The notes beneath the pieces were generated by a model that saw nothing but the letters and a program-made list of their open reading frames with translations, was not told the origin of the DNA and searched no databases. A DNA stretch of 64,000 nt from Luteibacter pinisoli (GTDB lineage: Bacteria; Pseudomonadota; Gammaproteobacteria; Xanthomonadales; Rhodanobacteraceae). Location of the stretch: positions 3,286,001 through 3,350,000 of the forward strand of contig NZ_CP041046.1 in assembly GCF_006385595.1 (NCBI RefSeq), in the 5' to 3' direction. Below are positions 1 through 8,681 of the stretch, one piece after another. The first letter of the stretch is position 1, and each line of letters opens with the position of its first letter. The translations under genes and the position numbers were made by a program.

Positions 1-2800
1 GATCGTCGTTGTCGTGGCGGACCACGTCGTGCGGCGGGACGACCTTGCCTTCGACCAGGTTATCGGTGATGTCGAGCAGGCCGTTGATGAACATGCGATA
101 GCACGCGATGCCCTCGGCCAGCTGCGCGTCACGATCGCCGCCCACCGGCGGACGCTTCACGAAGAAGCCGCCCTTCGAACCCACCGGCACGATGACGGTG
201 TTTTTCACCATCTGCGCCTTCACCAGGCCAAGCACTTCCGTACGGAAATCCTCGCGGCGATCCGACCAGCGCAGGCCGCCGCGCGCGACGGAACCGAAGC
301 GCAGGTGGATGCCTTCCACGCGCGGGGCGTACACGAAGATCTCGCGGTACGGCACCGGCTTGGCCAGCTCGGGCACCTGGTGGCTGTCGAACTTGAAGGC
401 GATATAGGCGCGGTATGCACCGTCAAAGGCCTGGAAGAAGCTGGTGCGCAGGGTGGCATGCACCAGCGAGATGAAGCTGCGCAGGATGCGGTCTTCGTCG
501 AGGCTGGAGACGTTGTCGAGCAGCGCGTTGATCGCCTCCTCGACGGCCGCGGCCTGCTGGTCGCGCGGCAGGGCGAGAGCGGCAATGAGATTGCCGATCA
601 GCGCCGGATGCGTCGCCAGCGTGTCCTGGTCGATCAGGGCGTGCATCTCGTGCGAGAGCATGCCCTCGGCGTAAGCGCGCTCCTTCTCATTCATGTTCTC
701 GCGGCGTGGATCGAAGCGCGCGTTGAACATTTCGATGATCAGCCCGGCGATGGCCGGGTAGCGGTTCAGGGCGTCTTCCATGTACGCCTGGGAGAACGCG
801 ACGCCGGTCTGCAGCAGGTACTTGCAGTAGCCGCGCAGGACGGCCACCTGGCGCCAGTTGAGCTTGGCGCCGAGGACGAGGCGGTTGAAGCCGTCGTTCT
901 CCGCGTTGCCGCGCCAGATCTGCTCGAAGGCGTCTTCGAAGATGGTGCCCACCTGCGAGACGTCGAACGCCAGGCGACCCACCGGCTGCACTTCGAAATC
1001 CTGGATGTACAGCGAGCCTTCGCCCACCTTCACTTCGTACATGTGCTCGGTGAGCACGCGCAGGCCGAGGTTCTCCAGCTGCGGCAGCACTTCGGAGAGC
1101 GCGATGTCCGATCCCGAACGGTAGACCTTGAAGCGCAGCTCTTCCGGACGGTGCGGCGGGTGGTAGAACGACATGCTGATCGCATCGGGGCCATCGAGGC
1201 CCGCCAGCGAACGGACGTCGGCCGCGGCGACAGCCGGGGACACTTCGTCCACGTAGCCGGCCGGCAGCGACTTGCCATAGCGGTTGGCCAGGATGATGCC
1301 CTGCTGCTCACCGGCGGTTTCCACCAGCTGGTCGCGCAATTCGTCATACCAGTTGCGGGCGATCGAGGTGATCTTGGCCTCGATCTCCGCGGCGTCGTAC
1401 ACCGGATGGTCGCCGATGCGCGGACGCACGACGACATGCAGGCGCACCAGGGCGGCTTCACCCATCAGCACCGCGGAATCCACGTGCTCGCCATGGAACG
1501 CTTCGCGAAGCACGGCTTCGACGCGCTCGCGCACGGTGGTGTTGAAGCGATCGCGCGGGATGAACACCAGGCAGGAGAAGAACCGGCCGTAGCTGTCGCG
1601 GCGGATGAACAGGCGGGTGCGCGTACGCTGGGCCAGCTCGAGCAGGCCGGAGGCCAGCGCGAAGAGCTCATCGGTGCTGCACTGGAACAGCTCATCGCGC
1701 GGCAGCGTGTCGAGGATGTGCTGCAGCGCCTTGCCCGAGTGCGAATCGCGCTTCAGGCCCGAGCGCGCCATCACGGCCTCGCACTTGTCGCGGACCAGCG
1801 GCACGTGCTGCGGGTGAGCCATGTAGGCGTTGGACGAGAACAGGCCCAGGAAGCGCTGCTCGGCCACCGGGCGGCCGTTGCCGTCGAAGCGCAGGACGCC
1901 GATGTAATCCATGTAGCCCGCGCGGTGGATCGGCGAGCGGGCGTTGGTCTTGGTCAGGATGATCGCGTCGGTGGCACCGGAGCGCGGCAGCTCGCTGGCG
2001 GCCAGCGTGCGCAGCGAACGCGGCGCGAGCGAGCGCTCGGCCGTGCGCAGGATGCCCAGGCCCGAGCCTTCCACCGTGCGCAGCACTTCGTCGCCTGCGT
2101 CGGCGGCGACTTCGTATTCGCGGTAACCCATGAAGGTGAAGTGGTTATCCGCCACCCAGTTCAGGAATTCGGCGGCCTCGTGGACTTCCTCGCCGGTGTA
2201 CGGCAGGGAGCGCTTGCCGAGGTCGGCGGCGACCTCCTGCATCTTCGCGCGCATCGCCTTCCAGTCGGTGACGGCTTCGCGCACGTCGGCCAGCGCGGTC
2301 TCGAGGTTGGCCTTGACCGTGTCCAGCTCGGTGTCGTCGATGCGGTCGATCTCGAAGCGCATGATCGACTCGGCGTGGTCGCCGGTGCCCATGGCTTCCA
2401 TCTGGCCGGCGGCCGAACGCGTCACCGGCACCACCGGGTGGATGATGGCGTGGATGTCGGCATGGGCCGCAGCCACCATGGAAACGGTGTCCACGAGGAA
2501 GGGCATGTCGTCGGTGACCACCTCGATCACCGCACGGGTACCGGAGACGCCCGGGTTGTACACCCGCACCTTGGCCTTGCCCGGCTGGCGCTCCCGCGCG
2601 AAGTCGAGCAGGTCGGCGATCAGCGCCGCCCAGCGGTCCGGGGTGTGCAGGGCATGGTCCGCCTGCGCCATGCGTTCAAAGAAGGCCTCGATGAAGAAGC
2701 GCGCCTCATTGAGGCGGCCGGTCGGGAAGTCGATTTTCTTCAGTTCATCGAAAACGAGCGTCTGGAACTGGCCGTTTTCGGCCGCGCGAATCGCATTCAT
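1..2800 (-). CDS. gdhB: NAD-specific glutamate dehydrogenase, large type (partial, N-terminal part)
   Basis: Oxidises glutamate to 2-oxoglutarate with NAD, feeding amino-acid nitrogen and carbon into the TCA cycle in the cytoplasm. The gene starts at ATG 2800 (protein begins MNAIRAAENGQFQ) and runs off the left edge, so about 933 of the roughly 1,600 residues usual for this family are visible. The visible part matches the family's long N-terminal regulatory region, including the early segment VVTDDMPFLVDTVSM. The dehydrogenase core and dinucleotide fold lie outside the window. It is divergent from the efflux operon, with 267 bases between. A long reading frame also covers it on the plus strand, but the minus-strand protein is the recognisable one. 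Confidence 0.93.
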   Translation of the reverse strand, partial: MNAIRAAENGQFQTLVFDELKKIDFPTGRLNEARFFIEAFFERMAQADHALHTPDRWAALIADLLDFARERQPGKAKVRVYNPGVSGTRAVIEVVTDDMPFLVDTVSMVAAAHADIHAIIHPVVPVTRSAAGQMEAMGTGDHAESIMRFEIDRIDDTELDTVKANLETALADVREAVTDWKAMRAKMQEVAADLGKRSLPYTGEEVHEAAEFLNWVADNHFTFMGYREYEVAADAGDEVLRTVEGSGLGILRTAERSLAPRSLRTLAASELPRSGATDAIILTKTNARSPIHRAGYMDYIGVLRFDGNGRPVAEQRFLGLFSSNAYMAHPQHVPLVRDKCEAVMARSGLKRDSHSGKALQHILDTLPRDELFQCSTDELFALASGLLELAQRTRTRLFIRRDSYGRFFSCLVFIPRDRFNTTVRERVEAVLREAFHGEHVDSAVLMGEAALVRLHVVVRPRIGDHPVYDAAEIEAKITSIARNWYDELRDQLVETAGEQQGIILANRYGKSLPAGYVDEVSPAVAAADVRSLAGLDGPDAISMSFYHPPHRPEELRFKVYRSGSDIALSEVLPQLENLGLRVLTEHMYEVKVGEGSLYIQDFEVQPVGRLAFDVSQVGTIFEDAFEQIWRGNAENDGFNRLVLGAKLNWRQVAVLRGYCKYLLQTGVAFSQAYMEDALNRYPAIAGLIIEMFNARFDPRRENMNEKERAYAEGMLSHEMHALIDQDTLATHPALIGNLIAALALPRDQQAAAVEEAINALLDNVSSLDEDRILRSFISLVHATLRTSFFQAFDGAYRAYIAFKFDSHQVPELAKPVPYREIFVYAPRVEGIHLRFGSVARGGLRWSDRREDFRTEVLGLVKAQMVKNTVIVPVGSKGGFFVKRPPVGGDRDAQLAEGIACYRMFINGLLDITDNLVEGKVVPPHDVVRHDNDD

Positions 2801-2875
2801 GGGCAGATATCGATGTGGGGATAGTTGGGAAAACCGTAAAAGCATAGCTCTCGTACGTGTCATAGAGCCACACCG

Positions 2876-2889
2876 ATCGCATATGCGAT
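2876..2889. promoter_or_regulatory. Perfect 14-bp palindrome upstream of glutamate dehydrogenase
   Basis: ATCGCATATGCGAT is a perfect palindrome 76 bases upstream of the dehydrogenase start, in the 267-base divergent gap. Its position suits an operator for a dimeric regulator. No regulator is identified. Confidence 0.35.
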
Positions 2890-3010
2890 TCAAGTGATTT
2901 TCACCGCAGCGCGGCAATTCATCCGTTAGTAAAGACGCACTGGGCACGCAGGGTGGATTGGCACGACATGTGCGTCGCAACAATTCGCGTGCGAATGGGC
3001 GTCATGACCG

Positions 3011-3056
3011 TTGACGCTGGCGACGGGGAGATTCTAAACTGGACGGTATAGTCCAG
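3011..3056 (+). promoter_or_regulatory. Probable promoter and TetR operator of the efflux operon
   Basis: TTGACG (3011-3016) is a good -35 element, followed at 16-17 bases by a weak -10 in TCTAAAC. Just downstream, CTGGAC (3039-3044) and GTCCAG (3051-3056) form a perfect inverted repeat with a 6-base spacer, ending 11 bases before the tetR start. A repressor bound there would block early transcription, so autoregulation by the first gene is the simplest reading. Confidence 0.5.
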
Positions 3057-3067
3057 CAGGTATAGGT

Positions 3068-3724
3068 ATGTCTCACCTGGAGAGCCGCCCCGCGTCAGAT
3101 CGGCAGCAGCGGGTGCTCCAGGCGGCCTGTGCCCTGTTCCTGCGCGATGGTTACCGCGTCAGCATGGGCGCCGTGGCTCGCGAGGCCGGGGTGTCCAAGC
3201 AAACCGTTTACGCGCATTTCGAGAACAAGGACAACCTTTTCCACGCTGCCGTCGAACAACTTGTCCTGCCGCTCCACGCGAGCCTGTCCCCGGAGCGCCG
3301 CGGCCTGGCAGCCACCTTGCTCGCATTGGCGCAGGCGCACCAGACCCACGTGATGGATCACGAAAACGTCGCCCTCGGGCGAATGTTGATCGCCGAGGCG
3401 CCCCGCTTTCCGGCGGCGGCGCGGACTTTTTTCCGCACGGCCATCGAAACGGTGGCCGTGCGGTTATCCAGCTGCATGGCCGAGGCGATGGACAACGGCG
3501 ATATGCGCCGGGAAGACCCGGCCGTGGCGGCGGAACTGTTCCTGTCCATGTTGCATGGGCTGGAAGGGGACCGCCGCCTGTTTGGCCTGCGTGCCCGGGG
3601 GCCCAAGGCACAGGACGACTGGGCCCGGCATGCGGTAACAGTATTTATGCATGCGTACGACATCCTCCCGGATGGCCGGACGCGAACAAACAAGAAACCT
3701 GGAAAAGGAACGGAGTTCTCATGA
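3068..3724 (+). CDS. TetR/AcrR-family transcriptional regulator
   Basis: A 218-residue DNA-binding repressor. The N-terminal helix-turn-helix lies around residues 15-62, with the typical stretch SMGAVAREAGVSKQTVYAHF. The remainder is the helical ligand-binding and dimerisation domain, of the type common in regulators of RND pumps. Its stop overlaps the start of the adaptor gene by four bases (ATGA), so it is the first gene of the efflux operon rather than divergent from it, as is more common. Regulation is probably autoregulatory through the inverted repeat at 3039-3056. The inducing ligand cannot be read from sequence. Confidence 0.92.
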   Translation: MSHLESRPASDRQQRVLQAACALFLRDGYRVSMGAVAREAGVSKQTVYAHFENKDNLFHAAVEQLVLPLHASLSPERRGLAATLLALAQAHQTHVMDHENVALGRMLIAEAPRFPAAARTFFRTAIETVAVRLSSCMAEAMDNGDMRREDPAVAAELFLSMLHGLEGDRRLFGLRARGPKAQDDWARHAVTVFMHAYDILPDGRTRTNKKPGKGTEFS

Positions 3725-4956
3725 ATCCCCTGCCCCTGCGCACCACCCTGCTGTCGGCCGGCCTTATCGTCGCGCTGGCCGCCTGCCACAAGCAGGAAGC
3801 CCCCCAGCAGCCGCCCCCGCCGCAGGTGGGTGTCATCACCGTCCAGCCGCAGGACGTTCCGCTCGTCCAGGACCAGGTCGGGCGCGTTTCCGCGTTCCGC
3901 ACCGCCGATGTGCGCGCCCGCGTGCCCGGCATCCTCCTGCACCGCCTGTACACGGAAGGTACGGACGTGAAGGAAGGCCAGTCGCTGTTCAAGATCGACC
4001 CGGCGCCGCTGCAGGCCGAACTTGACGCGCAGGTGGCCAACCTGGCGTCCGCGAAGGCCACGGCCGTGAACAGCAAGGCCCAGGCCGATCGCGCCCGCGG
4101 CCTCATCGGCAAGAACTACGTCTCGCGTGCCGACCTCGACACCGCCGAGGCCACCGAGCGCACCTCCAACGCCGCCGTGAAGCAGGCCGAGGCCGCCGTG
4201 CAGTCGGCGCGCATCAACCTGGGCTTCACCGATGTCCGCTCGCCGATCTCCGGCCGCGCCGGCAAGCAGCAGGTCACCGAGGGCGCCCTGGTGGGCCAGG
4301 GCGATACCACCCTGCTCACCCAGGTGGACGAACTGGACAAGGTCTACATCAACTTCAGCATGTCGGTCTCCGACCTGGACACGATGCGCACGGCCGCCGC
4401 CAAGGGCTCGGCCACGCTGTCCGCCACCGACCAGTCGCAGGTCCGCATCCAGATGCCGGACGGTTCGGACTTCGGCGAGACCGGCCAGCTCGACTTCTCG
4501 TCGGCCACCGTGAACCCGCAGACCGGCACCACCGACCTGCGCGCCCTGCTGCCGAACACCAACCAGCGCCTGCTGCCGGGCCAGTTCGTCACCGTGAAGG
4601 CCACCCTGGGTGACCTGCACAACGTGTACCTGGTGCCGCAGCCCGCCGTGCTCCGCGACGCCAACTCGGCCTACGTCATGGTCGTCGGCACCGCCAAGAT
4701 GAAGGACCCGCAGTCGGGCGAGGAGAAGACCATCGAGTCGGCTGCCGTCCGCCACCAGATCCAGACGGACCGCCTCAGCGGCACGAACTGGGTGGTGACC
4801 AGCGGCCTGAACCCGGGTGACAAGGTGATCGTCGAGGGCGTGCCCAAGGCGAAGGACAACGCGCCGGTCAACGCGCAGCCGGCGAAGCAGCCGGACGCCG
4901 CTGGCGCGGCCCCGGCGAAGGCAGGCACCGCTGCCGCCCCCGCCGGCAAGCAGTAA
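3721..4956 (+). CDS. RND efflux periplasmic adaptor lipoprotein (MexA/AcrA family)
   Basis: Membrane-fusion protein of 411 residues that bridges the inner-membrane pump and an outer-membrane channel. A signal peptide ends in lipobox LAAC with acceptor Cys22, so it should be lipid-anchored in the periplasm. Barrel-sandwich halves, a helical hairpin (about 95-165) and the beta-barrel domain follow in the usual order. The C-terminal 40 residues are low-complexity Ala/Pro/Lys. It is translationally coupled to tetR by a four-base overlap and followed 12 bases later by the permease gene. No outer-membrane factor gene is in this operon, so a TolC/OprM-type channel encoded elsewhere is presumably used. 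Confidence 0.93.
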   Translation: MNPLPLRTTLLSAGLIVALAACHKQEAPQQPPPPQVGVITVQPQDVPLVQDQVGRVSAFRTADVRARVPGILLHRLYTEGTDVKEGQSLFKIDPAPLQAELDAQVANLASAKATAVNSKAQADRARGLIGKNYVSRADLDTAEATERTSNAAVKQAEAAVQSARINLGFTDVRSPISGRAGKQQVTEGALVGQGDTTLLTQVDELDKVYINFSMSVSDLDTMRTAAAKGSATLSATDQSQVRIQMPDGSDFGETGQLDFSSATVNPQTGTTDLRALLPNTNQRLLPGQFVTVKATLGDLHNVYLVPQPAVLRDANSAYVMVVGTAKMKDPQSGEEKTIESAAVRHQIQTDRLSGTNWVVTSGLNPGDKVIVEGVPKAKDNAPVNAQPAKQPDAAGAAPAKAGTAAAPAGKQ

Positions 4957-4968
4957 GGGAGTTCCGTC

Positions 4969-7900
4969 ATGCCGAGTTTCTTCATCGACCGCCCCATCTT
5001 CGCGTGGGTCGTGGCGATCCTGATCAGCCTTTGCGGCACGATCTCCCTGCTGAACATGGGCATCGAGTCGTACCCGAACATCGCGCCCCCGCAGGTCGTC
5101 GTTACGGCGACCTACCCGGGTGCGAGTGCGGATACGACCGAAAAGACCGTGACGCAGGTGATCGAGCAGCAGCTGACCGGTATCGATCACCTGTTGTACT
5201 TCAGCTCCTCGTCCAGCTCGTCGGGCCAGGCCACGGTCACGCTGACCTTCGAAACCGGTACCGATCCTGACATCGCGCAGGTGCAGGTGCAGAACAAGGT
5301 CTCGCTGGCCACGCCGCGCCTCCCGTCGGAAGTGACCCAGCAGGGCGTCGTGGTGGCCAAGTCCAACCCCGACTTCCTGATGTTCGTCGCCCTCACCTCG
5401 ACCAACCCGGCCATCGACAGCCATCGCCTGATGGATATCGTGTCGTCGCAGGTGCTCGACCAGGTGGCGCGCATCCCCGGCGTCGGCAGCACCCGCCAGC
5501 TCGGTGCCGAATACGGCATGCGCGTGTGGCTGAACCCGGACAAGCTGCGTGGCTACGGCCTCTCGGCGACCGACCTGCAGTCGGCCCTGTCGACCCAGAA
5601 CGTGCAGTTCGCCGCCGGCTCGATCGGTACCGACCCGGCCAGCAATGGCCAGGGCTTCAGCGCCACCGTGTCGGCCGAAGGCCGCTTCACCACCGCGGAA
5701 CAGTTCTCCAACATCATCCTGCGTGCCAATAACGACGGCACCGTGGTGAAGCTGAAGGACGTCGCCCGCGTGGAACTGGGCCCGCAGAGCTACGGCTTTG
5801 CCACGGAATGGAACGGTACGCCCACGGGCGCCTTCGGTGTGCAGCTGCTGCCGGGCGCCAACGCCCTGGACGTGGCCAACGCCGTGCGCGCGAAGATGGC
5901 CGACCTGGCCAAGAGCTTCCCGGATGGCGTGACCTGGTTCGCCCCGTACGACACGACGAAGTTCGTGGTGATCTCCATCGAGGAAGTGGTGCACACCCTC
6001 GTCGAGGCGATCATCCTGGTCTTCCTCGTGATGCTGCTGTTCCTGCAGAACTTCCGCGCCACGATCATCCCCACCCTGGTGATCCCGGTGGCCCTGCTGG
6101 GCACCTTCCTGGGCCTGTCGCCGCTGGGCTTCACCATCAACCAGCTGACCCTGTTCGGCATGGTGCTGGCCATCGGTATCGTGGTGGATGACGCGATCGT
6201 CGTTATCGAAAACGTCGAACGCATCATGTCCGAGGAAAACGCGACGCCGAAGGAGGCGACGCGCAAGGCCATGGGCCAGATCACCGGCGCCATCGTGGCG
6301 ATCACCGTGGTGCTGGCGGCGGTGTTCGTGCCCTCGGCGCTGCAGCCGGGTGCCTCGGGCATCATCTACAAGCAGTTCGCGCTGACCATCGCCGTGTCGA
6401 TGGGCTTCTCGGCCTTCCTCGCGCTGTCGTTCACCCCTGCCCTGTGCGCCACGATCCTCAAGCACGACCACGGCCAGGGCAAGAAGAACATCGTCTACCG
6501 CAAGTTCAACGAGGTCTTCGACTGGACGACGCACACCTACGCCGGCCACATCACCTCGGCGGTGCGCCATGCGCCGCGCTGGATGATCGTGTTCGTGCTG
6601 ATCACGGTGCTCTGCGGCTTCCTGTTCACCCGCCTGCCCACCAGCTTCGTCCCCGACGAAGACCAGGGCTACGCGCTGGCCATCGTGCAGCTGCCGCCGG
6701 GCGCCAGCCTGGAGCGCACGCAGAAGGCGCAGGAAGACATCCGCGCCGTCATCCTCAAGGATGCGGCCGTGGACGGCGTGTTCCAGATCTCCGGCTTCAG
6801 CTTCCTGGGCCAGGGTGAAAACGTCGGCATGGACTTCATCCGCCTGAAGGACTGGTCGGACCGTGACGTGACGGCCACCCAGTTCATCGGTGCGATGAAC
6901 GGCAAGCTGCAGTCGGTGACCAACGCCACGATCTTCGTGGTGAACCTGCCGACCATCCGCGGCCTGTCGCAGTTCGGCGGTATCGACATGTACCTGCAGG
7001 CACGTGCCGGCCAGTCGCGTGACGAACTGACCCAGGCTCGCAATCAGCTGCTCGGCGCGGCCGCACAGGACAAGCGCCTGGTGGGTATCCGTCCGAACAC
7101 GCTGGAAGATGCGCCCACCCTGCAGCTGGACGTCGACCGTACCCAGGCGCAGACCATGGGCCTGTCGGTCAGCGATATCTACACCGCCATCCAGCTCACG
7201 CTGGCGCCGGTGTACATCAACGACTTCCAGTACGGCGGCCGCGTGAAGCGCGTGATGTTGCAGGCCGACGCCCCGTACCGCATGGGTACGGATGCGTTCG
7301 ACCACATCTTTACCCCGAGCACGCTCAGCTCGGCCTCGACCAGCTCGAGTTCCACGAGCAGCGTCAGCAGCGCGACGACGTCGACCGACAGCAACATGAT
7401 CCCGCTGTCGACGGTGGTCCACTCCAAGTGGATCAACGCGTCGCCCAGCCTCACCCGCTACAACGGCTACTCGGCCGTGGAAATCGTCGGTAACCAGGCC
7501 CCGGGTTATTCCACCGGCCAGGCCATGGGCATCGTCGAAGGCATGGTGAACGACAAGCTGCCCAAGGGCTTCGGCTACGACTGGACCGGCCAGTCCTACC
7601 AAGAAATCCTGGCGGGCAACTCGTCCACGATGTTGCTGTTGCTCTCCATCGTCATCGTGTTCCTCTGCCTGGCCGCCCTGTACGAAAGCTGGTCGATCCC
7701 GGTGGCGGTGCTGCTGGTGGTGCCGCTGGGCCTGCTCGGCACGGTGGTGTTCTCGATGCTGCGCGGCCTGCCGAACGACATCTTCTTCAAGATCGGCCTG
7801 ATCACCGTGATCGGCCTGGCCGCGAAGAACGCGATCCTGATTGTCGAGTTCGCGGTGGAACAGCAGGGTGCGGGCAAGACGCTCAAGGATTCGGTGGTGG

Positions 7901-8310
7901 AAGCCGCTCGCCTGCGACTGCGCCCCATCCTGATGACCTCGCTGGCGTTCATCCTCGGCGTGTTGCCGCTGGCGATCTCCACGGGTGCGGGTGCGAATTC
8001 CCGCCACGCGATCGGTACCGGCGTGATCGGCGGCATGCTGTTCGCTACGTTCCTCGGCCTGCTGCTCATCCCGGTGTTCTACGTGGTGGTGCGTCGCATG
8101 CTGGGTGACAAGCTGGACGAAGCCTCGAAGACCATTCGCCACCACGGCGATGATCACGACGGCGGCCATGACGGCCCGCACGGCGGCGGCAGCGACCCGC
8201 ACGGCAGCGGCGGTGGCAGCCCGGCCGTGAACGTGGCGCCGCACGCACCGAACATCGGCGACGTGCACGCCTTCGACTCGGACCCCCGACGGGGCACCGA
8301 TCGGACGTAA
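4969..8310 (+). CDS. RND multidrug efflux permease (AcrB/MexB-like, HAE1 type)
   Basis: Inner-membrane proton-driven exporter of 1,113 residues, somewhat longer than the usual 1,030-1,050. Proton-relay residues are present: the Asp-Asp pair in TM4 (GIVVDDAIVVIENVER) and the Lys in TM10 (GLAAKNAILIVEF). The gene starts at ATG 4969 after ribosome-binding site AAGGGAG. Two unusual features explain the extra length: a serine/threonine run around residues 784-806 in the second periplasmic loop region, and a C-terminal tail from about residue 1055 rich in His, Gly and Asp. Substrates are unknown; the family exports hydrophobic and amphiphilic compounds. A strong terminator follows. Confidence 0.95.
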   Translation: MPSFFIDRPIFAWVVAILISLCGTISLLNMGIESYPNIAPPQVVVTATYPGASADTTEKTVTQVIEQQLTGIDHLLYFSSSSSSSGQATVTLTFETGTDPDIAQVQVQNKVSLATPRLPSEVTQQGVVVAKSNPDFLMFVALTSTNPAIDSHRLMDIVSSQVLDQVARIPGVGSTRQLGAEYGMRVWLNPDKLRGYGLSATDLQSALSTQNVQFAAGSIGTDPASNGQGFSATVSAEGRFTTAEQFSNIILRANNDGTVVKLKDVARVELGPQSYGFATEWNGTPTGAFGVQLLPGANALDVANAVRAKMADLAKSFPDGVTWFAPYDTTKFVVISIEEVVHTLVEAIILVFLVMLLFLQNFRATIIPTLVIPVALLGTFLGLSPLGFTINQLTLFGMVLAIGIVVDDAIVVIENVERIMSEENATPKEATRKAMGQITGAIVAITVVLAAVFVPSALQPGASGIIYKQFALTIAVSMGFSAFLALSFTPALCATILKHDHGQGKKNIVYRKFNEVFDWTTHTYAGHITSAVRHAPRWMIVFVLITVLCGFLFTRLPTSFVPDEDQGYALAIVQLPPGASLERTQKAQEDIRAVILKDAAVDGVFQISGFSFLGQGENVGMDFIRLKDWSDRDVTATQFIGAMNGKLQSVTNATIFVVNLPTIRGLSQFGGIDMYLQARAGQSRDELTQARNQLLGAAAQDKRLVGIRPNTLEDAPTLQLDVDRTQAQTMGLSVSDIYTAIQLTLAPVYINDFQYGGRVKRVMLQADAPYRMGTDAFDHIFTPSTLSSASTSSSSTSSVSSATTSTDSNMIPLSTVVHSKWINASPSLTRYNGYSAVEIVGNQAPGYSTGQAMGIVEGMVNDKLPKGFGYDWTGQSYQEILAGNSSTMLLLLSIVIVFLCLAALYESWSIPVAVLLVVPLGLLGTVVFSMLRGLPNDIFFKIGLITVIGLAAKNAILIVEFAVEQQGAGKTLKDSVVEAARLRLRPILMTSLAFILGVLPLAISTGAGANSRHAIGTGVIGGMLFATFLGLLLIPVFYVVVRRMLGDKLDEASKTIRHHGDDHDGGHDGPHGGGSDPHGSGGGSPAVNVAPHAPNIGDVHAFDSDPRRGTDRT

Positions 8311-8314
8311 GACG

Positions 8315-8346
8315 AAAGAGCCCGGCTAACGCCGGGCTCTTTTTTT
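8315..8346 (+). terminator. Intrinsic terminator of the efflux operon
   Basis: The stem AGAGCCCGGC / GCCGGGCTCT with loop TAAC is followed directly by a run of T, starting seven bases after the permease stop. Confidence 0.95.
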
Positions 8347-8352
8347 GTGCGG

Positions 8353-8381
8353 TTGACATCCCTGGCGGCATGCCACAGCAT
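8353..8381 (+). promoter_or_regulatory. Possible promoter for the leader peptide and TonB receptor
   Basis: A consensus -35 TTGACA (8353-8358) lies just past the efflux terminator. At the optimal 17-base spacing the -10 position reads CAGCAT, only three of six matches, so an activator may be needed. Between the boxes, TGGC and GCCA flank GGCAT as a short inverted repeat. Confidence 0.35.
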
Positions 8382-8436
8382 GAAAAAACGATCTGGCCGT
8401 CCAGACGTCTCACCGGGCCACCATCAAGAGGCATCC

Positions 8437-8526
8437 GTGATCCCGACCGCGCAGCACCCCATCAACACGCTCTCCCTGCCGACCACCCTGATGGTCGCGG
8501 CGTGTTGTTGCCGCTGTATGGGCTGA
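8437..8526 (+). CDS. Candidate 29-residue leader peptide with a Cys-Cys-Cys-Arg-Cys cluster
   Basis: A short open frame with a GTG start and a good ribosome-binding site (AAGAGG, seven bases upstream) ends at TGA 8524-8526. Its C-terminus reads MVAACCCRCMG: four of the last seven residues are cysteine, encoded TGT TGT TGC CGC TGT. Clustered rare residues just before a stop, followed by a GC-rich hairpin and C-rich RNA, are the layout of a ribosome-mediated attenuator sensing supply of the charged tRNA. Poly-cysteine upstream frames with this role are known in mycobacteria. It lies 155 bases before the TonB receptor. The function is inferred; chance occurrence remains possible. Confidence 0.5.
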   Translation: MIPTAQHPINTLSLPTTLMVAACCCRCMG

Positions 8527-8534
8527 TCTCGCCC

Positions 8535-8600
8535 GCGCGCCTCCCTTAGGCGCGCCTCCCGTTCCGCCAATCCCCCTCCCATTTATCCAAGCCATCGCCC
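8535..8600 (+). promoter_or_regulatory. GC-rich hairpin and C-rich leader downstream of the Cys peptide
   Basis: GCGCGCCT (8535-8542) and AGGCGCGC (8548-8555) form a perfect 8-bp stem with loop CCCTT, starting nine bases after the leader stop. From 8556 to about 8600 the RNA is C-rich and G-poor, as Rho-loading regions are. There is no U-run, so an intrinsic terminator is not supported. A leader-peptide-coupled hairpin or Rho-dependent attenuator is the reading offered. A second small hairpin, TCGCC/GGCGA, follows near 8595-8609. Confidence 0.4.
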
Positions 8601-8681
8601 CAATGGCGAGCTAGCGTCGTTCGCGTGCGTTTTTGCGAATGGCGTCGCTTATCCATCGCTCCCCCATGAGGATCGCACCCC

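Noticed and set aside
14..2824. A 936-codon open frame on the plus strand
   Set aside because: It is antisense to the recognisable glutamate dehydrogenase. It has no family similarity and arises from the strong GC bias at third codon positions.
3358..8268. A 1,636-codon open frame on the minus strand across the efflux operon
   Set aside because: Antisense to the tetR, adaptor and permease genes, all of which have conserved motifs. Its Arg/His/Gln/Gly-rich product is typical of antisense frames in GC-rich DNA.
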